Positions 1 to 7,033 of a DNA stretch of 9,213 nt are shown here, piece by piece. The translations under genes were made by a program, and so were the position numbers. The stretch is from DASUFH01 sp036274645 (GTDB lineage Bacteria; Acidobacteriota; Terriglobia; 20CM-2-55-15). The stretch spans positions 1-9,213 of the forward strand of contig DASUFH010000261.1 in NCBI GenBank assembly GCA_036274645.1, written 5' to 3'. Positions within the stretch are counted from its first letter, which is position 1. Each line of letters begins with the position of its first letter. Under the pieces are notes generated by a model, which saw nothing but the letters and a program-made list of their open reading frames with translations, did no database searches and was not told the DNA's origin.

Positions 1-49
1 CCCCGTCTGCTTGCAGGGGCGGTCATAGACCGCCCCTGCAAGCAGGGGG
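1..49. repeat. Perfect 18-bp inverted repeat (intergenic hairpin)
   Basis: Bases 7-24 and 28-45 are exact reverse complements around a 3-base ATA loop; CCCC at 1-4 can extend the stem with GGGG at 46-49 across a small bulge. The core GGGGCGGTC-ATA-GACCGCCCC closely resembles the hairpin at 2711-2733, so this is probably a member of a dispersed intergenic palindrome family rather than a dedicated terminator. It has no T-tract on either strand. It ends 11 bases before the GTG of the following gene. Confidence 0.8.
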
Positions 50-60
50 CAATACGCTCA

Positions 61-525
61 GTGAAGATTCTTTTCCTGCACGGCTGGCATTCGGTTCCGG
101 GAGGCGTGAAGCCGACTTTCCTGGCCGAAAAGGGGCACGACGTCATCAATCCCGCGATTCCGGACGATGACTTCGTCGAAGCCGTTCGCCTGGCCCAGGC
201 GTTGTGCAACCAGCATGGTCCTGACGTGATCGCCGGATCGAGTCGCGGCGGCGCGGTGGCGATGGCGGTTGAATGTGGGAACATTCCGCTGGTTCTGCTT
301 TGTCCGGCATGGAAATTCTGGGGACAGAAGGCGACGGTTAAGCAAGGAACGACGATTCTGCATTCGCGCGCCGACGAGGTGGTCCCGTTTGCCCACAGTC
401 TGGAACTCCTCGGGCGCAGCAATCTGCCGGACTCTGCTCTCGTCGAGGTGGGGGACGATCACCGATTGGCCGATCCCGTGTCGTTGGCCGCCATGCTGGA
501 TGCCTGCCTGAAGTCCCGGACGTGA
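61..525 (+). CDS. Small alpha/beta-hydrolase (YqiA/RBBP9-like serine esterase)
   Basis: This 154-aa cytoplasmic protein is a compact alpha/beta-hydrolase, likely an esterase of unknown substrate. The N-terminal strand MKILFLHGWHS carries the HG oxyanion motif (H7-G8). The nucleophile elbow is GSSRG at residues 59-63, making Ser61 the nucleophile. HSRADEVVPF places the acid at Asp105, and GDDHRL places the catalytic His at 134. The complete triad is therefore visible, and the length is close to that of the short YqiA/RBBP9-like group, which lacks a large lid. There is no signal peptide or membrane segment. The start is a GTG; the only upstream purine-rich stretch is the GGGGG that closes the preceding hairpin, so the ribosome site is weak and the start slightly uncertain. 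The gene converges on the alpha-glucuronidase gene with 16 bases between stops. The fold assignment is confident; the substrate is unknown. Confidence 0.85.
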   Translation: MKILFLHGWHSVPGGVKPTFLAEKGHDVINPAIPDDDFVEAVRLAQALCNQHGPDVIAGSSRGGAVAMAVECGNIPLVLLCPAWKFWGQKATVKQGTTILHSRADEVVPFAHSLELLGRSNLPDSALVEVGDDHRLADPVSLAAMLDACLKSRT

Positions 526-544
526 GTCGTTGCGTGAGTCGTTA
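521..544. repeat. 12-bp tandem duplication spanning two convergent stop codons
   Basis: CGTGAGTCGTTG (521-532) is followed directly by CGTGAGTCGTTA (533-544), differing only at the last base. The first unit contains the TGA of the hydrolase gene and the second contains the TAA (read on the minus strand) of the alpha-glucuronidase gene. It looks like a simple local duplication. Confidence 0.75.
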
Positions 545-2656
545 CGCGCCGGGGGACTTGATCTCCAGTTTGCTGAATCCCTGAAAGTAACGCAGGATCT
601 GATCCCGCCACTTCGCGGCGTCACCGGTCTGAATCGCAAGCCGGGCGGCGACTTCCTTGTGACGGCGAGCGTCGATCTGGCTGGCCAGCGACTGCCAGGC
701 TGCCGCCAGAGCCGCCGCGTCGCGCGCTCCGGAGTAATACTTTTCGACCAGTCCGTCCCACAGTGTCTGGCGGGATTTCAACCGGTACGTCCATGGGAGG
801 TGGTGGAACCAGAGCAGAAACTCCTCGGGACAGGTCGCAAGGCTGTCAAACATGTCGCGCACGGGAGGGAAGTACTGCGCGACGGCCTGATCGCCTTTCA
901 TGCTGCGGTCGAACCCGACGCCTTCGGCGGAGGCCTGATGGTAATAGGTTGCCGTCCAGTCGCTGCGCGGGGCCTGTCCGTTCTGGGGCATCGGCGCGTA
1001 GTGATCGCCGCCGATCAGGTGGTGCAGGCCGAGCGGCATCGTGTAGTTCACGTAGGTTTCGCGCGACGTCATCATCATGCCGCGGATCTTTTCGACTGTG
1101 GCATTGTCGTTCGTCAGTGTCATTCGCGTCCATTCGTCGGCGATACGTTCGGCGGAGAGTTCATGATTCCAGGCGAGACGTCCGGCGGCATACCAGTTGG
1201 CCTGGGAGAAATGATGGCCGCACCAGTTCGTGTCGAGTCCGGTGTTGAGGACCGCGACCATGCCGGTGACCGGATAGGAGTGGACGGCGCCTTCAAGCAC
1301 TCGCCCGACGGTGGACCCTTTGCCCTTTGCGTAGGTGTCGGCATCGAGAAACTCTTTCCACATTGTCCCCAGATAAACGAGATGTTTCGCCTGGCCGAGA
1401 TACTCCTGCGTCGCCTGGACCTCCGCCAGAACGGGGGTCTGCTTCATGGCGCCGAACAGGGGATGGAATGGCTCGCGGGGCATGAAGTCGATGGCGCCGT
1501 TCTTCACCTGCACCAGAACGTTGGGACGAAACTTTCCATCGAGGCGGGTGAACTCGAGGTATGCGCGCTTGGCGCGATCGGGATCGACGTCTTCGTCGTA
1601 AATGAACGCCCGCCAGATCACGGCGCCGCCATGTGGCGCCAGCGCGTCAGCCAGAACGTTGGCGCCGTCGGCGTGTGTGCGGCCATAGTCCTTGGGACCG
1701 GGTTGTCCTTCGGAGTTCGCCTTGACGAGGAAACCGCCGAAATCCGGAATGATTTTGTAGATCTCTTCTGCCTTGGCCTTCCACCAGTCCGCCACGCCTT
1801 TGTCGAGAGGATCCGCCGTGGCGAGTCCGCCGAGCCGGATCGGCGAGGCCACATTGATGGAGACGTACATGCGGACTCCGTAAGGCCGCCAGACACCGGC
1901 CAGAGCGGCGACCTTTTCCAGGTACTCGGGAGAGAGCAGGCGCGCGTCGGCGTTGACATTGTTGATGGCGGCGCCGTTGACGCCAATGGACGCCTGAGCC
2001 CGCGCGTAATCCGCGTAACGCGGACTGATCGTGCCGGGCAGTTCGCTCCACTGCCATATGGAGCGGCCGGCGTAGCCACGCTCGATTGAACCATCGAGGT
2101 TGTCCCAGTGATTGACCAGGCGCAACTGGAGCCTGGGCCGCTCGGCAATGTTCAGCCGTTCGATCGATTGTCCGGTCTGCATGAGCCGCAGCAGATGAAA
2201 TGCGCCATAGAGAACGCCCGTCTCGCCTTCCGACGCGACGGCAATCGCATTGCGTCCGTCCAGCGTGGTGGATCGAATGAGGAACCCCTCTTTGCCGAGC
2301 GGGGCAAGATCGGACTGCCAGCCACGCCCGCGAATGAGAGCGGAGTTGGACGGTGTTCCCGCGATAATGACGCCGGCGCGGGAGTCCGATGGCGGCGTTC
2401 CGAGCATCGCCTCGATGGCGGTGGTCAGCTCAAGGCGAGCCGCCTGGGCGGCAGGGGACGCGCCCTCGACGATGATTCCGCGGACAGCCTGCCGGTACTC
2501 CGAAGCGGCGTTCCGCGGCGGCGGCGCATAGCGCAGCCACAGCTTGTATCCGTCCTCGTCCGGCAAAGGTTGCTGCGCCTGCGCGTTACCTGCCACATAG
2601 AGGCCGGCGGCGCCGGCCAGTCCTGTCCCGACAAATCTTCGTCGCGAAATCTTCAT
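542..2656 (-). CDS. aguA: Alpha-glucuronidase, glycoside hydrolase family 67, Tat-exported
   Basis: This 704-aa enzyme releases 4-O-methyl-glucuronic acid from the non-reducing end of small glucuronoxylo-oligosaccharides, finishing xylan breakdown outside the cytoplasm. The N-terminus has a twin-arginine signal (SRRRFVG, then a hydrophobic stretch ending near AGNAQA), so it is exported folded. A GH67 N-terminal domain is followed by the catalytic barrel. The segment LVKANSEGQPGPKDYGRTHA holds the likely general acid (about Glu316). VQVKNGAIDFMPREPFHPLFG holds a catalytic Asp (about 390), and TQEYLGQ holds the partner Glu (about 418). Spacing agrees with the Cellvibrio japonicus enzyme, and length is normal for the family. 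I chose ATG at 2656 because GGAGAAG lies 5 bases upstream; a TTG one codon earlier would be too close. Family and motifs are clear. No other xylan gene is visible, so linkage to a larger xylan locus is unproven. Confidence 0.95.
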   Translation of the reverse strand: MKISRRRFVGTGLAGAAGLYVAGNAQAQQPLPDEDGYKLWLRYAPPPRNAASEYRQAVRGIIVEGASPAAQAARLELTTAIEAMLGTPPSDSRAGVIIAGTPSNSALIRGRGWQSDLAPLGKEGFLIRSTTLDGRNAIAVASEGETGVLYGAFHLLRLMQTGQSIERLNIAERPRLQLRLVNHWDNLDGSIERGYAGRSIWQWSELPGTISPRYADYARAQASIGVNGAAINNVNADARLLSPEYLEKVAALAGVWRPYGVRMYVSINVASPIRLGGLATADPLDKGVADWWKAKAEEIYKIIPDFGGFLVKANSEGQPGPKDYGRTHADGANVLADALAPHGGAVIWRAFIYDEDVDPDRAKRAYLEFTRLDGKFRPNVLVQVKNGAIDFMPREPFHPLFGAMKQTPVLAEVQATQEYLGQAKHLVYLGTMWKEFLDADTYAKGKGSTVGRVLEGAVHSYPVTGMVAVLNTGLDTNWCGHHFSQANWYAAGRLAWNHELSAERIADEWTRMTLTNDNATVEKIRGMMMTSRETYVNYTMPLGLHHLIGGDHYAPMPQNGQAPRSDWTATYYHQASAEGVGFDRSMKGDQAVAQYFPPVRDMFDSLATCPEEFLLWFHHLPWTYRLKSRQTLWDGLVEKYYSGARDAAALAAAWQSLASQIDARRHKEVAARLAIQTGDAAKWRDQILRYFQGFSKLEIKSPGA

Positions 2657-2661
2657 CAATG

Positions 2662-2688
2662 CTTCTCCGTTGGCCGACGATCATAGCA
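2662..2688 (-). promoter_or_regulatory. Possible extended -10 promoter and Shine-Dalgarno site for the alpha-glucuronidase gene
   Basis: Read on the minus strand, TGC-TATGAT (2688-2680) matches an extended -10 box, with a poor -35 region upstream. It would place the transcript start near 2673, giving a leader of about 17 bases that includes GGAGAAG (2668-2662) 5 bases before the ATG. The ribosome site is convincing; the promoter is a motif match only. Confidence 0.35.
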
Positions 2689-2710
2689 AAACCCAATCCC
2701 AATAGAACTT

Positions 2711-2733
2711 GTAGGGGCGGTCTATGGCCGCCC
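2711..2733. repeat. Intergenic GGGCGG palindrome (REP-like hairpin)
   Basis: Bases 2715-2722 (GGGCGGTC) pair with 2726-2733 (GGCCGCCC) around a TAT loop, with one G-T wobble. The sequence GGGGCGGTC-TAT closely matches the core of the hairpin at 1-49. It sits in the 114-base gap between the phosphatase stop and the alpha-glucuronidase start. It could slow transcription read-through or stabilise mRNA ends, but it lacks a T-tract, so I call it a dispersed repeat. Confidence 0.65.
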
Positions 2734-2770
2734 ACGACCTTGAATCATGGAAACCGTGGGGGCGTCGGGT

Positions 2771-3484
2771 TCAGTCGCGTTGAGCGAATCGTTGCAGAGA
2801 CCAGATGTAATGCCGGTCGTTGATGGGGCTGAGGGCAACAACGCTGAAGGCGGCGAGGGGAGTTTCGAAGCGTATCCATTCCCAGGGCACGGAGGGAATA
2901 CCGAGCAGGTGCGTGAGGATCACACTGTTGGCGCCACCGTGGGCGACGATTCCGATTCGGAGCGCGCTTCCGCGTGACGGCGCGTTCCACACGGTGAACT
3001 CACCGGCGATCCTCGGGTGGATGCCGTGTCGCGCGAGCACCATCTCGATTCCTTCGACGATGCGGGCGTGAAACCCGCGAAACGATTCGCCTCCTGGGAA
3101 TCCATCCCAATGCTCTCCGAGTGGCCGCCGCGCCGCGGCGGCGAAATACTCGTCGACTTCGGTTTGGGACGCCTGGCCCTGCAGCGGAACGCGGATTTCT
3201 TCGAAAGCGGGAACCACTTCGGCGGCCTGTTGCGTCCGGGCGCCGATCAGGCTGGCGGTTTCACGCGCCCGCTCGAGCGGACTGCAGTAGAGGACGTCCA
3301 GAGGTTGGGCGGACAGCCGTGCCGCGGTTCGTTCCGCCTGTTCCCGTCCACGTGGGGTCAGCGCCGGATCGCGTCCCCCGCGGCGCGCCGCGTCCCAGTC
3401 GGGCTCGCCATGCCGCACCAGAACGATTTCGACTGGAAAACTGCTGCGGCGGCGCGTCTCTCGTTCTTCCATGCTTTGCGCCAT
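2771..3484 (-). CDS. Histidine phosphatase family protein (phosphoglycerate mutase-like)
   Basis: This 237-aa cytoplasmic protein belongs to the histidine phosphatase superfamily, whose members move or remove phosphate through a phospho-histidine. VLVRHGEPDW gives the signature RHG with nucleophile His25. LTPRGREQA is the usual helix after it, and SPLERARETA supplies the second phosphate-binding arginine (near 72-74). FEEI (about 94-97) is the expected acid region, and IVAHGGAN gives the second histidine, His182. All core residues are present. The segment PGGESFRGFHAR matches the GES-F-R pattern common in this family. The exact substrate (sugar phosphate, nucleotide or other) cannot be told from sequence. 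The ATG at 3484 is chosen as the first in frame; AAGG lies rather far upstream, and an ATG four codons later is an alternative. It is upstream of the alpha-glucuronidase gene but separated by a hairpin-bearing gap, so co-transcription is uncertain. Confidence 0.85.
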   Translation of the reverse strand: MAQSMEERETRRRSSFPVEIVLVRHGEPDWDAARRGGRDPALTPRGREQAERTAARLSAQPLDVLYCSPLERARETASLIGARTQQAAEVVPAFEEIRVPLQGQASQTEVDEYFAAAARRPLGEHWDGFPGGESFRGFHARIVEGIEMVLARHGIHPRIAGEFTVWNAPSRGSALRIGIVAHGGANSVILTHLLGIPSVPWEWIRFETPLAAFSVVALSPINDRHYIWSLQRFAQRD

Positions 3485-3523
3485 AGTTCGATTCAGACCT
3501 TACTTTGTGCCCGTCAACGCGCC

Positions 3524-3562
3524 AAACAAATAAGGCCGCGCACGGATGCATGCGCGGCCTTA
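3524..3562 (-). terminator. Rho-independent terminator of the PEBP-like gene
   Basis: A 12-bp perfect stem pairs 3531-3542 with 3551-3562 (arms begin with AAGGCCGCGC) around an 8-base loop. On the minus strand it is followed by TTTGTTTGG. It begins 11 bases past the stop of the gene at 3574-4278 and lies before the phosphatase gene, so it should separate these two units. Confidence 0.85.
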
Positions 3563-3573
3563 CTCTTCAGGAT

Positions 3574-4278
3574 CTATTGCGCTCTGCGGAACCGTCCGCC
3601 GTAAACAGCCTTACCAACAACATGGCCCTCCATGGCGGCCACCAGTTGTTCGCGCGTTGCGGTCGGAGGCAGATCGAGTTTCGTGTCGAGCGCGAAAAAC
3701 TCGAACATGTAGTGATGGAAGGGGCCGGGGCCCGCGCCAGGTCCAAAATAGGATCCGTTCGCGCCGCCGCGGATGCCAGGGCCCGGGCGTGTTCCGTCGG
3801 GTTGCTCTCCAGCCTTGATGCCTTCGGCCAGTCCCTTCGCCGTGCCGGGGATGTTGAAGACGCTCCAGTGAAGGGTATCGGCCGGTCCGCGGTTCGTGGC
3901 GTTTTCCATGTCGCGGAACAGGATTGCGAAGGATTGTACGGTGGCCGGTTGCTCCGCCGGAGTCTCTCCGTTGAACCAGTGGAAGTCGAACTGGGGCGAC
4001 AGGTTTTCACCGTAGTAGGTGAATTTTGCAGGGATCTCTCCGCCGTCCGGGAACGAGGGGCTTGTTACATTGAATGCGGCGCCGCGTCCGCCACCGCCTT
4101 GTCGCGCGCCACCACCCTGTCGCGCGCCAGCGCCGGGTCCGCGCCCGCCGCCTCCCGGAGGTCCGCCCGCGCCGGGACCCCGCTGCCCACCGCCGCCCGG
4201 GCCGGCCTGAGCGAGAGCCATACCAACGGCGAAAGCGGCAACCATCGCCGACGCCGTCATCAATCGCAATACTTTCAT
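3574..4278 (-). CDS. Secreted YbhB/YbcL-like protein (PEBP / Raf kinase inhibitor-like fold)
   Basis: This 234-aa protein is probably exported: residues 1-23 form a signal peptide (MKVLRLMTASAMVAAFAVGMALA). Residues 25-67 are a Gly/Pro/Arg-rich low-complexity linker, and residues 68-234 form a PEBP domain. Family features include SPSFPDGGEIPAKFTYYGENLSPQF, LHWSVFNIP with His137, a GPGPFHHYMFEFFALD segment with His188/His189, and the terminal GHVVGKAVYGGRF. In typical bacterial members the ligand pocket has a DPDAP signature; here the matching stretch reads RDMENATNRGPAD, so only the Asp (123) is kept. The biochemical role of bacterial PEBP proteins is poorly defined; ligand binding is a family-level inference. 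The ATG is well supported: AAGGAG lies 7 bases upstream. The gene ends at a strong terminator and appears to be a single-gene unit. Confidence 0.88.
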   Translation of the reverse strand: MKVLRLMTASAMVAAFAVGMALAQAGPGGGGQRGPGAGGPPGGGGRGPGAGARQGGGARQGGGGRGAAFNVTSPSFPDGGEIPAKFTYYGENLSPQFDFHWFNGETPAEQPATVQSFAILFRDMENATNRGPADTLHWSVFNIPGTAKGLAEGIKAGEQPDGTRPGPGIRGGANGSYFGPGAGPGPFHHYMFEFFALDTKLDLPPTATREQLVAAMEGHVVGKAVYGGRFRRAQ

Positions 4279-4529
4279 TTACTGACTCCTTGGAGAAATG
4301 TCTCAACCCAACTGAACATCACGAGAGCCGACAGGGTCGGCAGCTATGCGCATCGCGCCCATGGACTTTAGCAGTTTCGGGACATGAAAGTCTTCCCCTC
4401 GGGATTGCCCCCGGGGGGGGCTTTGAGATTGGTTGCTTCCGGACCCCACCCGGCCCGAGAAGGGGATCCGGCTAATGGATTCCCAACGCAGATGTCCGAT
4501 TGCGGAAGGCGATGAATCTCTCCCCGGTG
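4279..4529. other. Intergenic region with weak hairpins, no gene seen
   Basis: The 251 bases between the regulatory-domain gene and the PEBP-like gene hold no convincing ORF. GCCGAC (4327-4332) and GTCGGC (4336-4341) can form a 6-bp hairpin in the leader of the PEBP-like gene, upstream of its AAGGAG. CCGGACCCC (4439-4447) and GGGGATCCGG (4462-4471) can pair with one bulge and a 14-base loop, but no T-tract follows, so it is at best a weak terminator for the 4530-5948 gene. A run of C then G lies at 4408-4421. No clear promoter was found. Confidence 0.4.
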
Positions 4530-5948
4530 TTATCGTTTGGCAGGAAGCCGGAGTTCGATGCCGGAGATATCCTTCCCGAGCACGATGACTTCGGCGGCGA
4601 CACCCGGTACGTCAGGGAACTCCAGGCGATAAACGCCCGCCTCGACGAGAAACTCAAATTCACCTTTGGCGTTCAGTGATTGTTCCCGGGCTGCAAGACT
4701 CGCGTACTCCGCGGGTAACAACGTATCGACGACACGAACTTTGAGGCCGGCGAATCCCGGCTCCTGGCCGGCAATCCTGAACAGCGCCCGACTTCCCGGC
4801 GGGTTCGTTTGCACGACGACCTCGATGGCGACTTGATTGGTGGAAGGTTTCACATTCAGCGGTTGTCGCAGCAGGTCTGTGCTTCCCGATCGTGCCGATT
4901 TAACGGCCAGGGCTGGGGAAGCCCGAAAGAAAAAATAGTTGTCGCCGAATGCGACGGCGGTTGGCTGGTTCTCCAGCGCAAGTCCCTCAGGTCCGGACTT
5001 GCCGGTTGGCGTGAACTTGTACACGGATATCGGAAGGGGCAGGGAAAGGCCGTTTTCCAAAACCACATGAACGTTTGCTTCGATCTGTGGAACCACACGC
5101 AGTTCGAGCCCCGACACGTCGCGATCGACTACCTCGATGGGATCCGACGACAGTACAATCGCCGGACCGGCAGAGACGGTGTAGACGCCGGGCATCAAAT
5201 CCTTGAACGTGAATGTGCCGTCCGAACGGACGGCCGTTTCAACAGGAACTCTGCTGGTGGAAACAGGCAGGAGTGTCACTTGCTGGCTCGGGTCCAACGG
5301 GCGCGCGGGAACCGTATTCACGATGCGGCCGCTGACACTGAAGAATCTCGCGGACGGGACAACCAATTGAAGGTTGGTGATGTCCTCGTGCGCAACCTGA
5401 AGGGGAATGGGATTCAGTCCGAGTCCCTTGGAGCCCTCGATCGTGTACGGTCCGGGCAAGACGTTGAGAAATTCAAACCGGTTATCGCGCAGATTGGTAT
5501 GGGCGGCGATGCCATCGGGCGCCACCAGCCAGATATCGGAGCCCAACACCGTCACCCGGTCGTCAAGGACCCGCCCGGCAATACGAACCCCAACACGTCG
5601 AATCGTGATATCAATCCCTGGGGTTGTGGCTCCAGCCGTCACGTAAACAATTCGGGCATCCTTGCCGGTGGTTACACCCGGGTAGTAGAAGGGAAATTCC
5701 TCGGGCCCGGCGAAAATGTAGTAGCGTCCCGGCCGCAGTCCATCCAGCACGAACCGTCCGTCATTGTCCGTTCGGACGCTCCGCAGGACTTTCCCCGCGC
5801 CATCGTCCGCAAACATCGCCGAGACGACAACCTGTGCGGTTGCTCCTTTGTCCGGTGAACGCAGTTGTCCCGTCACGATACCCGTGGACGAGGTTGCGCC
5901 GCGTCCCTGAGGTAAGAAAAGTAGCGCCAGACAAAGAAGCCAGTTCAT
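4530..5948 (-). CDS. Secreted protein with repeated carboxypeptidase-regulatory-like (CnaB-type) domains
   Basis: This 472-aa protein has a short signal peptide (MNWLLCLALLFLPQGRG) and then several beta-sandwich modules. Module one (about 22-118) shows GIVTGQLRSPDKG and DNDGRFVLDGLRPGRYYIFAGP. Module two (about 119-198) shows GVRIAGRVLDD and RFEFLNVLPGPYTIE. Module three (about 202-288) shows SVSGRIVNTVPA and SDGTFTFKDLMPGVYTVSAGP. The last module (about 380-470) is more divergent, with NAKGEFEFLVEAGVYRLEFPDVPG. Modules end in a recurring D-[IV]-[ST]-x-[LI]-x-L motif (189, 277, 460). No catalytic motif, membrane anchor or TonB-dependent barrel is visible, so it is likely a periplasmic or surface binding or structural protein. 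Such chains are abundant in Acidobacteriota. The ATG has only a weak GAGAG site upstream. It is transcribed away from the tRNA-Leu locus. The domain call is firm; the function is unknown. Confidence 0.85.
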   Translation of the reverse strand: MNWLLCLALLFLPQGRGATSSTGIVTGQLRSPDKGATAQVVVSAMFADDGAGKVLRSVRTDNDGRFVLDGLRPGRYYIFAGPEEFPFYYPGVTTGKDARIVYVTAGATTPGIDITIRRVGVRIAGRVLDDRVTVLGSDIWLVAPDGIAAHTNLRDNRFEFLNVLPGPYTIEGSKGLGLNPIPLQVAHEDITNLQLVVPSARFFSVSGRIVNTVPARPLDPSQQVTLLPVSTSRVPVETAVRSDGTFTFKDLMPGVYTVSAGPAIVLSSDPIEVVDRDVSGLELRVVPQIEANVHVVLENGLSLPLPISVYKFTPTGKSGPEGLALENQPTAVAFGDNYFFFRASPALAVKSARSGSTDLLRQPLNVKPSTNQVAIEVVVQTNPPGSRALFRIAGQEPGFAGLKVRVVDTLLPAEYASLAAREQSLNAKGEFEFLVEAGVYRLEFPDVPGVAAEVIVLGKDISGIELRLPAKR

Positions 5949-6009
5949 ACAGATCTCTCAGAATAACAGGCGATCAACGCGGGAGAACTGTGAGATAGTT
6001 ACGATCCCG

Positions 6010-6050
6010 GCCTGGGTGGCGGAACTGGCAGACGCACCGGACTTAAAATC
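6010..6050 (+). pseudogene. Truncated 5' half of tRNA-Leu(TAA)
   Basis: These 41 bases are identical to the first 41 bases of the intact tRNA-Leu at 7435-7475. They cover the acceptor 5' strand, D arm, 5' anticodon strand, the anticodon loop CTTAAAA, and two bases of the 3' anticodon strand. Identity starts exactly at tRNA base 1 and stops at 6050; neighbours on both sides differ (6009 G versus 7434 C; 6051 T versus 7476 C). No 3' half follows, so it cannot make a tRNA. It is best read as the original 5' half left behind when the tRNA was split by an insertion; a partial duplication is the alternative. Confidence 0.9.
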
Positions 6051-6274
6051 TAACAAAATCGCTATAGCAAGCATCAAGCCTCACCGAATCAGGAATATTC
6101 ATTATTCACTTTTCCTGCACAGATCCTGCACAGTGTGGGACAGCAGCCTTTCGGCAGCTGTTATTCCGGTTTTCGCCACGAACATGGACCACTCTTCCTG
6201 CCAAGCTCGTTTCGCGTTCCGTGCACCGCGTAGGCGTAGCGATTCGCCAATTTGTTGGGGTGAGTTTCGTGGTG

Positions 6275-7033
6275 TCAGTTTCGCGTACGTGCTTGCCACT
6301 TTCCATATAGTTCAGGAAACCAGAACCGAACCGCATCTTCCCGTACACCGCATTGTGCTCGCCACCAGATGGTTGGATAGCCCCAATCAAGGAAGCGATA
6401 GCGGGGCATGCTGCGCTGCTGCGGGGGCACATAAGAGTCTAGATAGCCAGGATGCGTTGGATCTTCTAGCACGCTTGAGTATGCGAGGATTTGTATCACT
6501 ACTCTGCGCTCATACCTGTTCGATCGAAACAGGGACTTGATCGCCCGTTCGAGATCCGAAGCCTTCCCCTCGGCGTGTAACTTTTGGGCGGCGTCGAGGA
6601 TTTGTGCGAGGATCCGCCAATCGCCGTCGGTGGGGTTGGGATCATCGTTCGCAATGAAGTTTTCAAGATCAAAAAGAGCGTATTGGGGACGATCGTGCGC
6701 TACACCGCCGAATCGGCTTCGCTCAAAAACATAATGTTGCTTGGCCTCGGCGTTGTAAGACTCGTAACCTCGCGGCATCAGACTCCAGTCGCAATCGGCG
6801 CAGATGACCGCGAACCCCCCAATGGGGCGTAGCTTGTGTGCAGGCATGTTTCGGGCAAAGGCATATGAACCCAGAGCTGAGCGAGCTGAAAGCAGACGCG
6901 AACTGAGACTCGCGACGAACGCGTGCGAAACTGCCGTTGGCGAAATGGTCTCTATCAGTCTTTTGAGTCGATTGATATCGGCCGCATGTAGAGGTTCGAG
7001 TTCAACCAATCGGCGTGGCTCTGATGTTTGCAT
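6275..7033 (-). CDS. Hypothetical protein, sole clear gene of the tRNA-Leu insertion
   Basis: I do not recognise this 252-aa protein with certainty. It looks cytoplasmic: no signal peptide or membrane helix. The N-terminal third (1-70) is probably helical and Ala/Leu/Arg-rich. IGGFAVICADCDW (71-83) has a single CxxC pair (Cys78, Cys81), which could bind metal only with help from elsewhere. Next come FERSRFGGVAHDRPQYALFDLENF (103-126) and a helical stretch (138-190). The C-terminal block HPGYLDSYVP, LDWGYPTIWWRAQCGVREDAVRFWFPEL (215-242) is rich in aromatic residues and looks like a conserved core. The ATG at 7033 is the first Met after an in-frame stop, but no Shine-Dalgarno site precedes it. 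Its lone position between tRNA repeats suggests cargo such as a defence, toxin or regulatory gene, but this is speculation; no catalytic motif is identifiable. That it is a real gene is supported by length, protein-like composition and lack of a better frame. Confidence 0.7.
   Translation of the reverse strand: MQTSEPRRLVELEPLHAADINRLKRLIETISPTAVSHAFVASLSSRLLSARSALGSYAFARNMPAHKLRPIGGFAVICADCDWSLMPRGYESYNAEAKQHYVFERSRFGGVAHDRPQYALFDLENFIANDDPNPTDGDWRILAQILDAAQKLHAEGKASDLERAIKSLFRSNRYERRVVIQILAYSSVLEDPTHPGYLDSYVPPQQRSMPRYRFLDWGYPTIWWRAQCGVREDAVRFWFPELYGKWQARTRN

Noticed and set aside
530..2089. 519-aa plus-strand ORF opposite the alpha-glucuronidase gene
   Set aside because: It is a long antisense frame produced by high GC content. 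The minus strand encodes a clear GH67 enzyme with catalytic motifs, so this is a shadow.
3505..4371. 288-aa plus-strand ORF opposite the PEBP-like gene
   Set aside because: It reads through the terminator stem and the antisense of a clear PEBP domain; its Ala/Arg/Ser-rich composition is typical of a shadow.
4401..4425. C-run then G-run near 4408-4421 as a possible terminator or G-quadruplex
   Set aside because: Only one long G-run is present and no T-tract follows; it could also be a homopolymer sequencing artefact.
4809..5858. 349-aa plus-strand ORF opposite the regulatory-domain gene
   Set aside because: It is antisense to a gene with signal peptide and repeated domains; its own translation shows no domain structure.
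6102..6299. 65-aa minus-strand ORF (GTG start) after the unknown cargo gene, ending LLSHTVQDLCRKSE
   Set aside because: It has fairly protein-like composition and could be a small gene or a decayed recombinase tail, but it overlaps the preceding gene by 25 bases, has no ribosome site and no recognisable motif. Not supportable from this window.
6016..6540. Plus-strand ORF of 174 aa starting MAELADAPDLKS
   Set aside because: Its first residues are the translation of the tRNA-Leu sequence (the same peptide appears at the intact tRNA at 7441), and the rest runs antisense to the unknown gene. It is an artefact.
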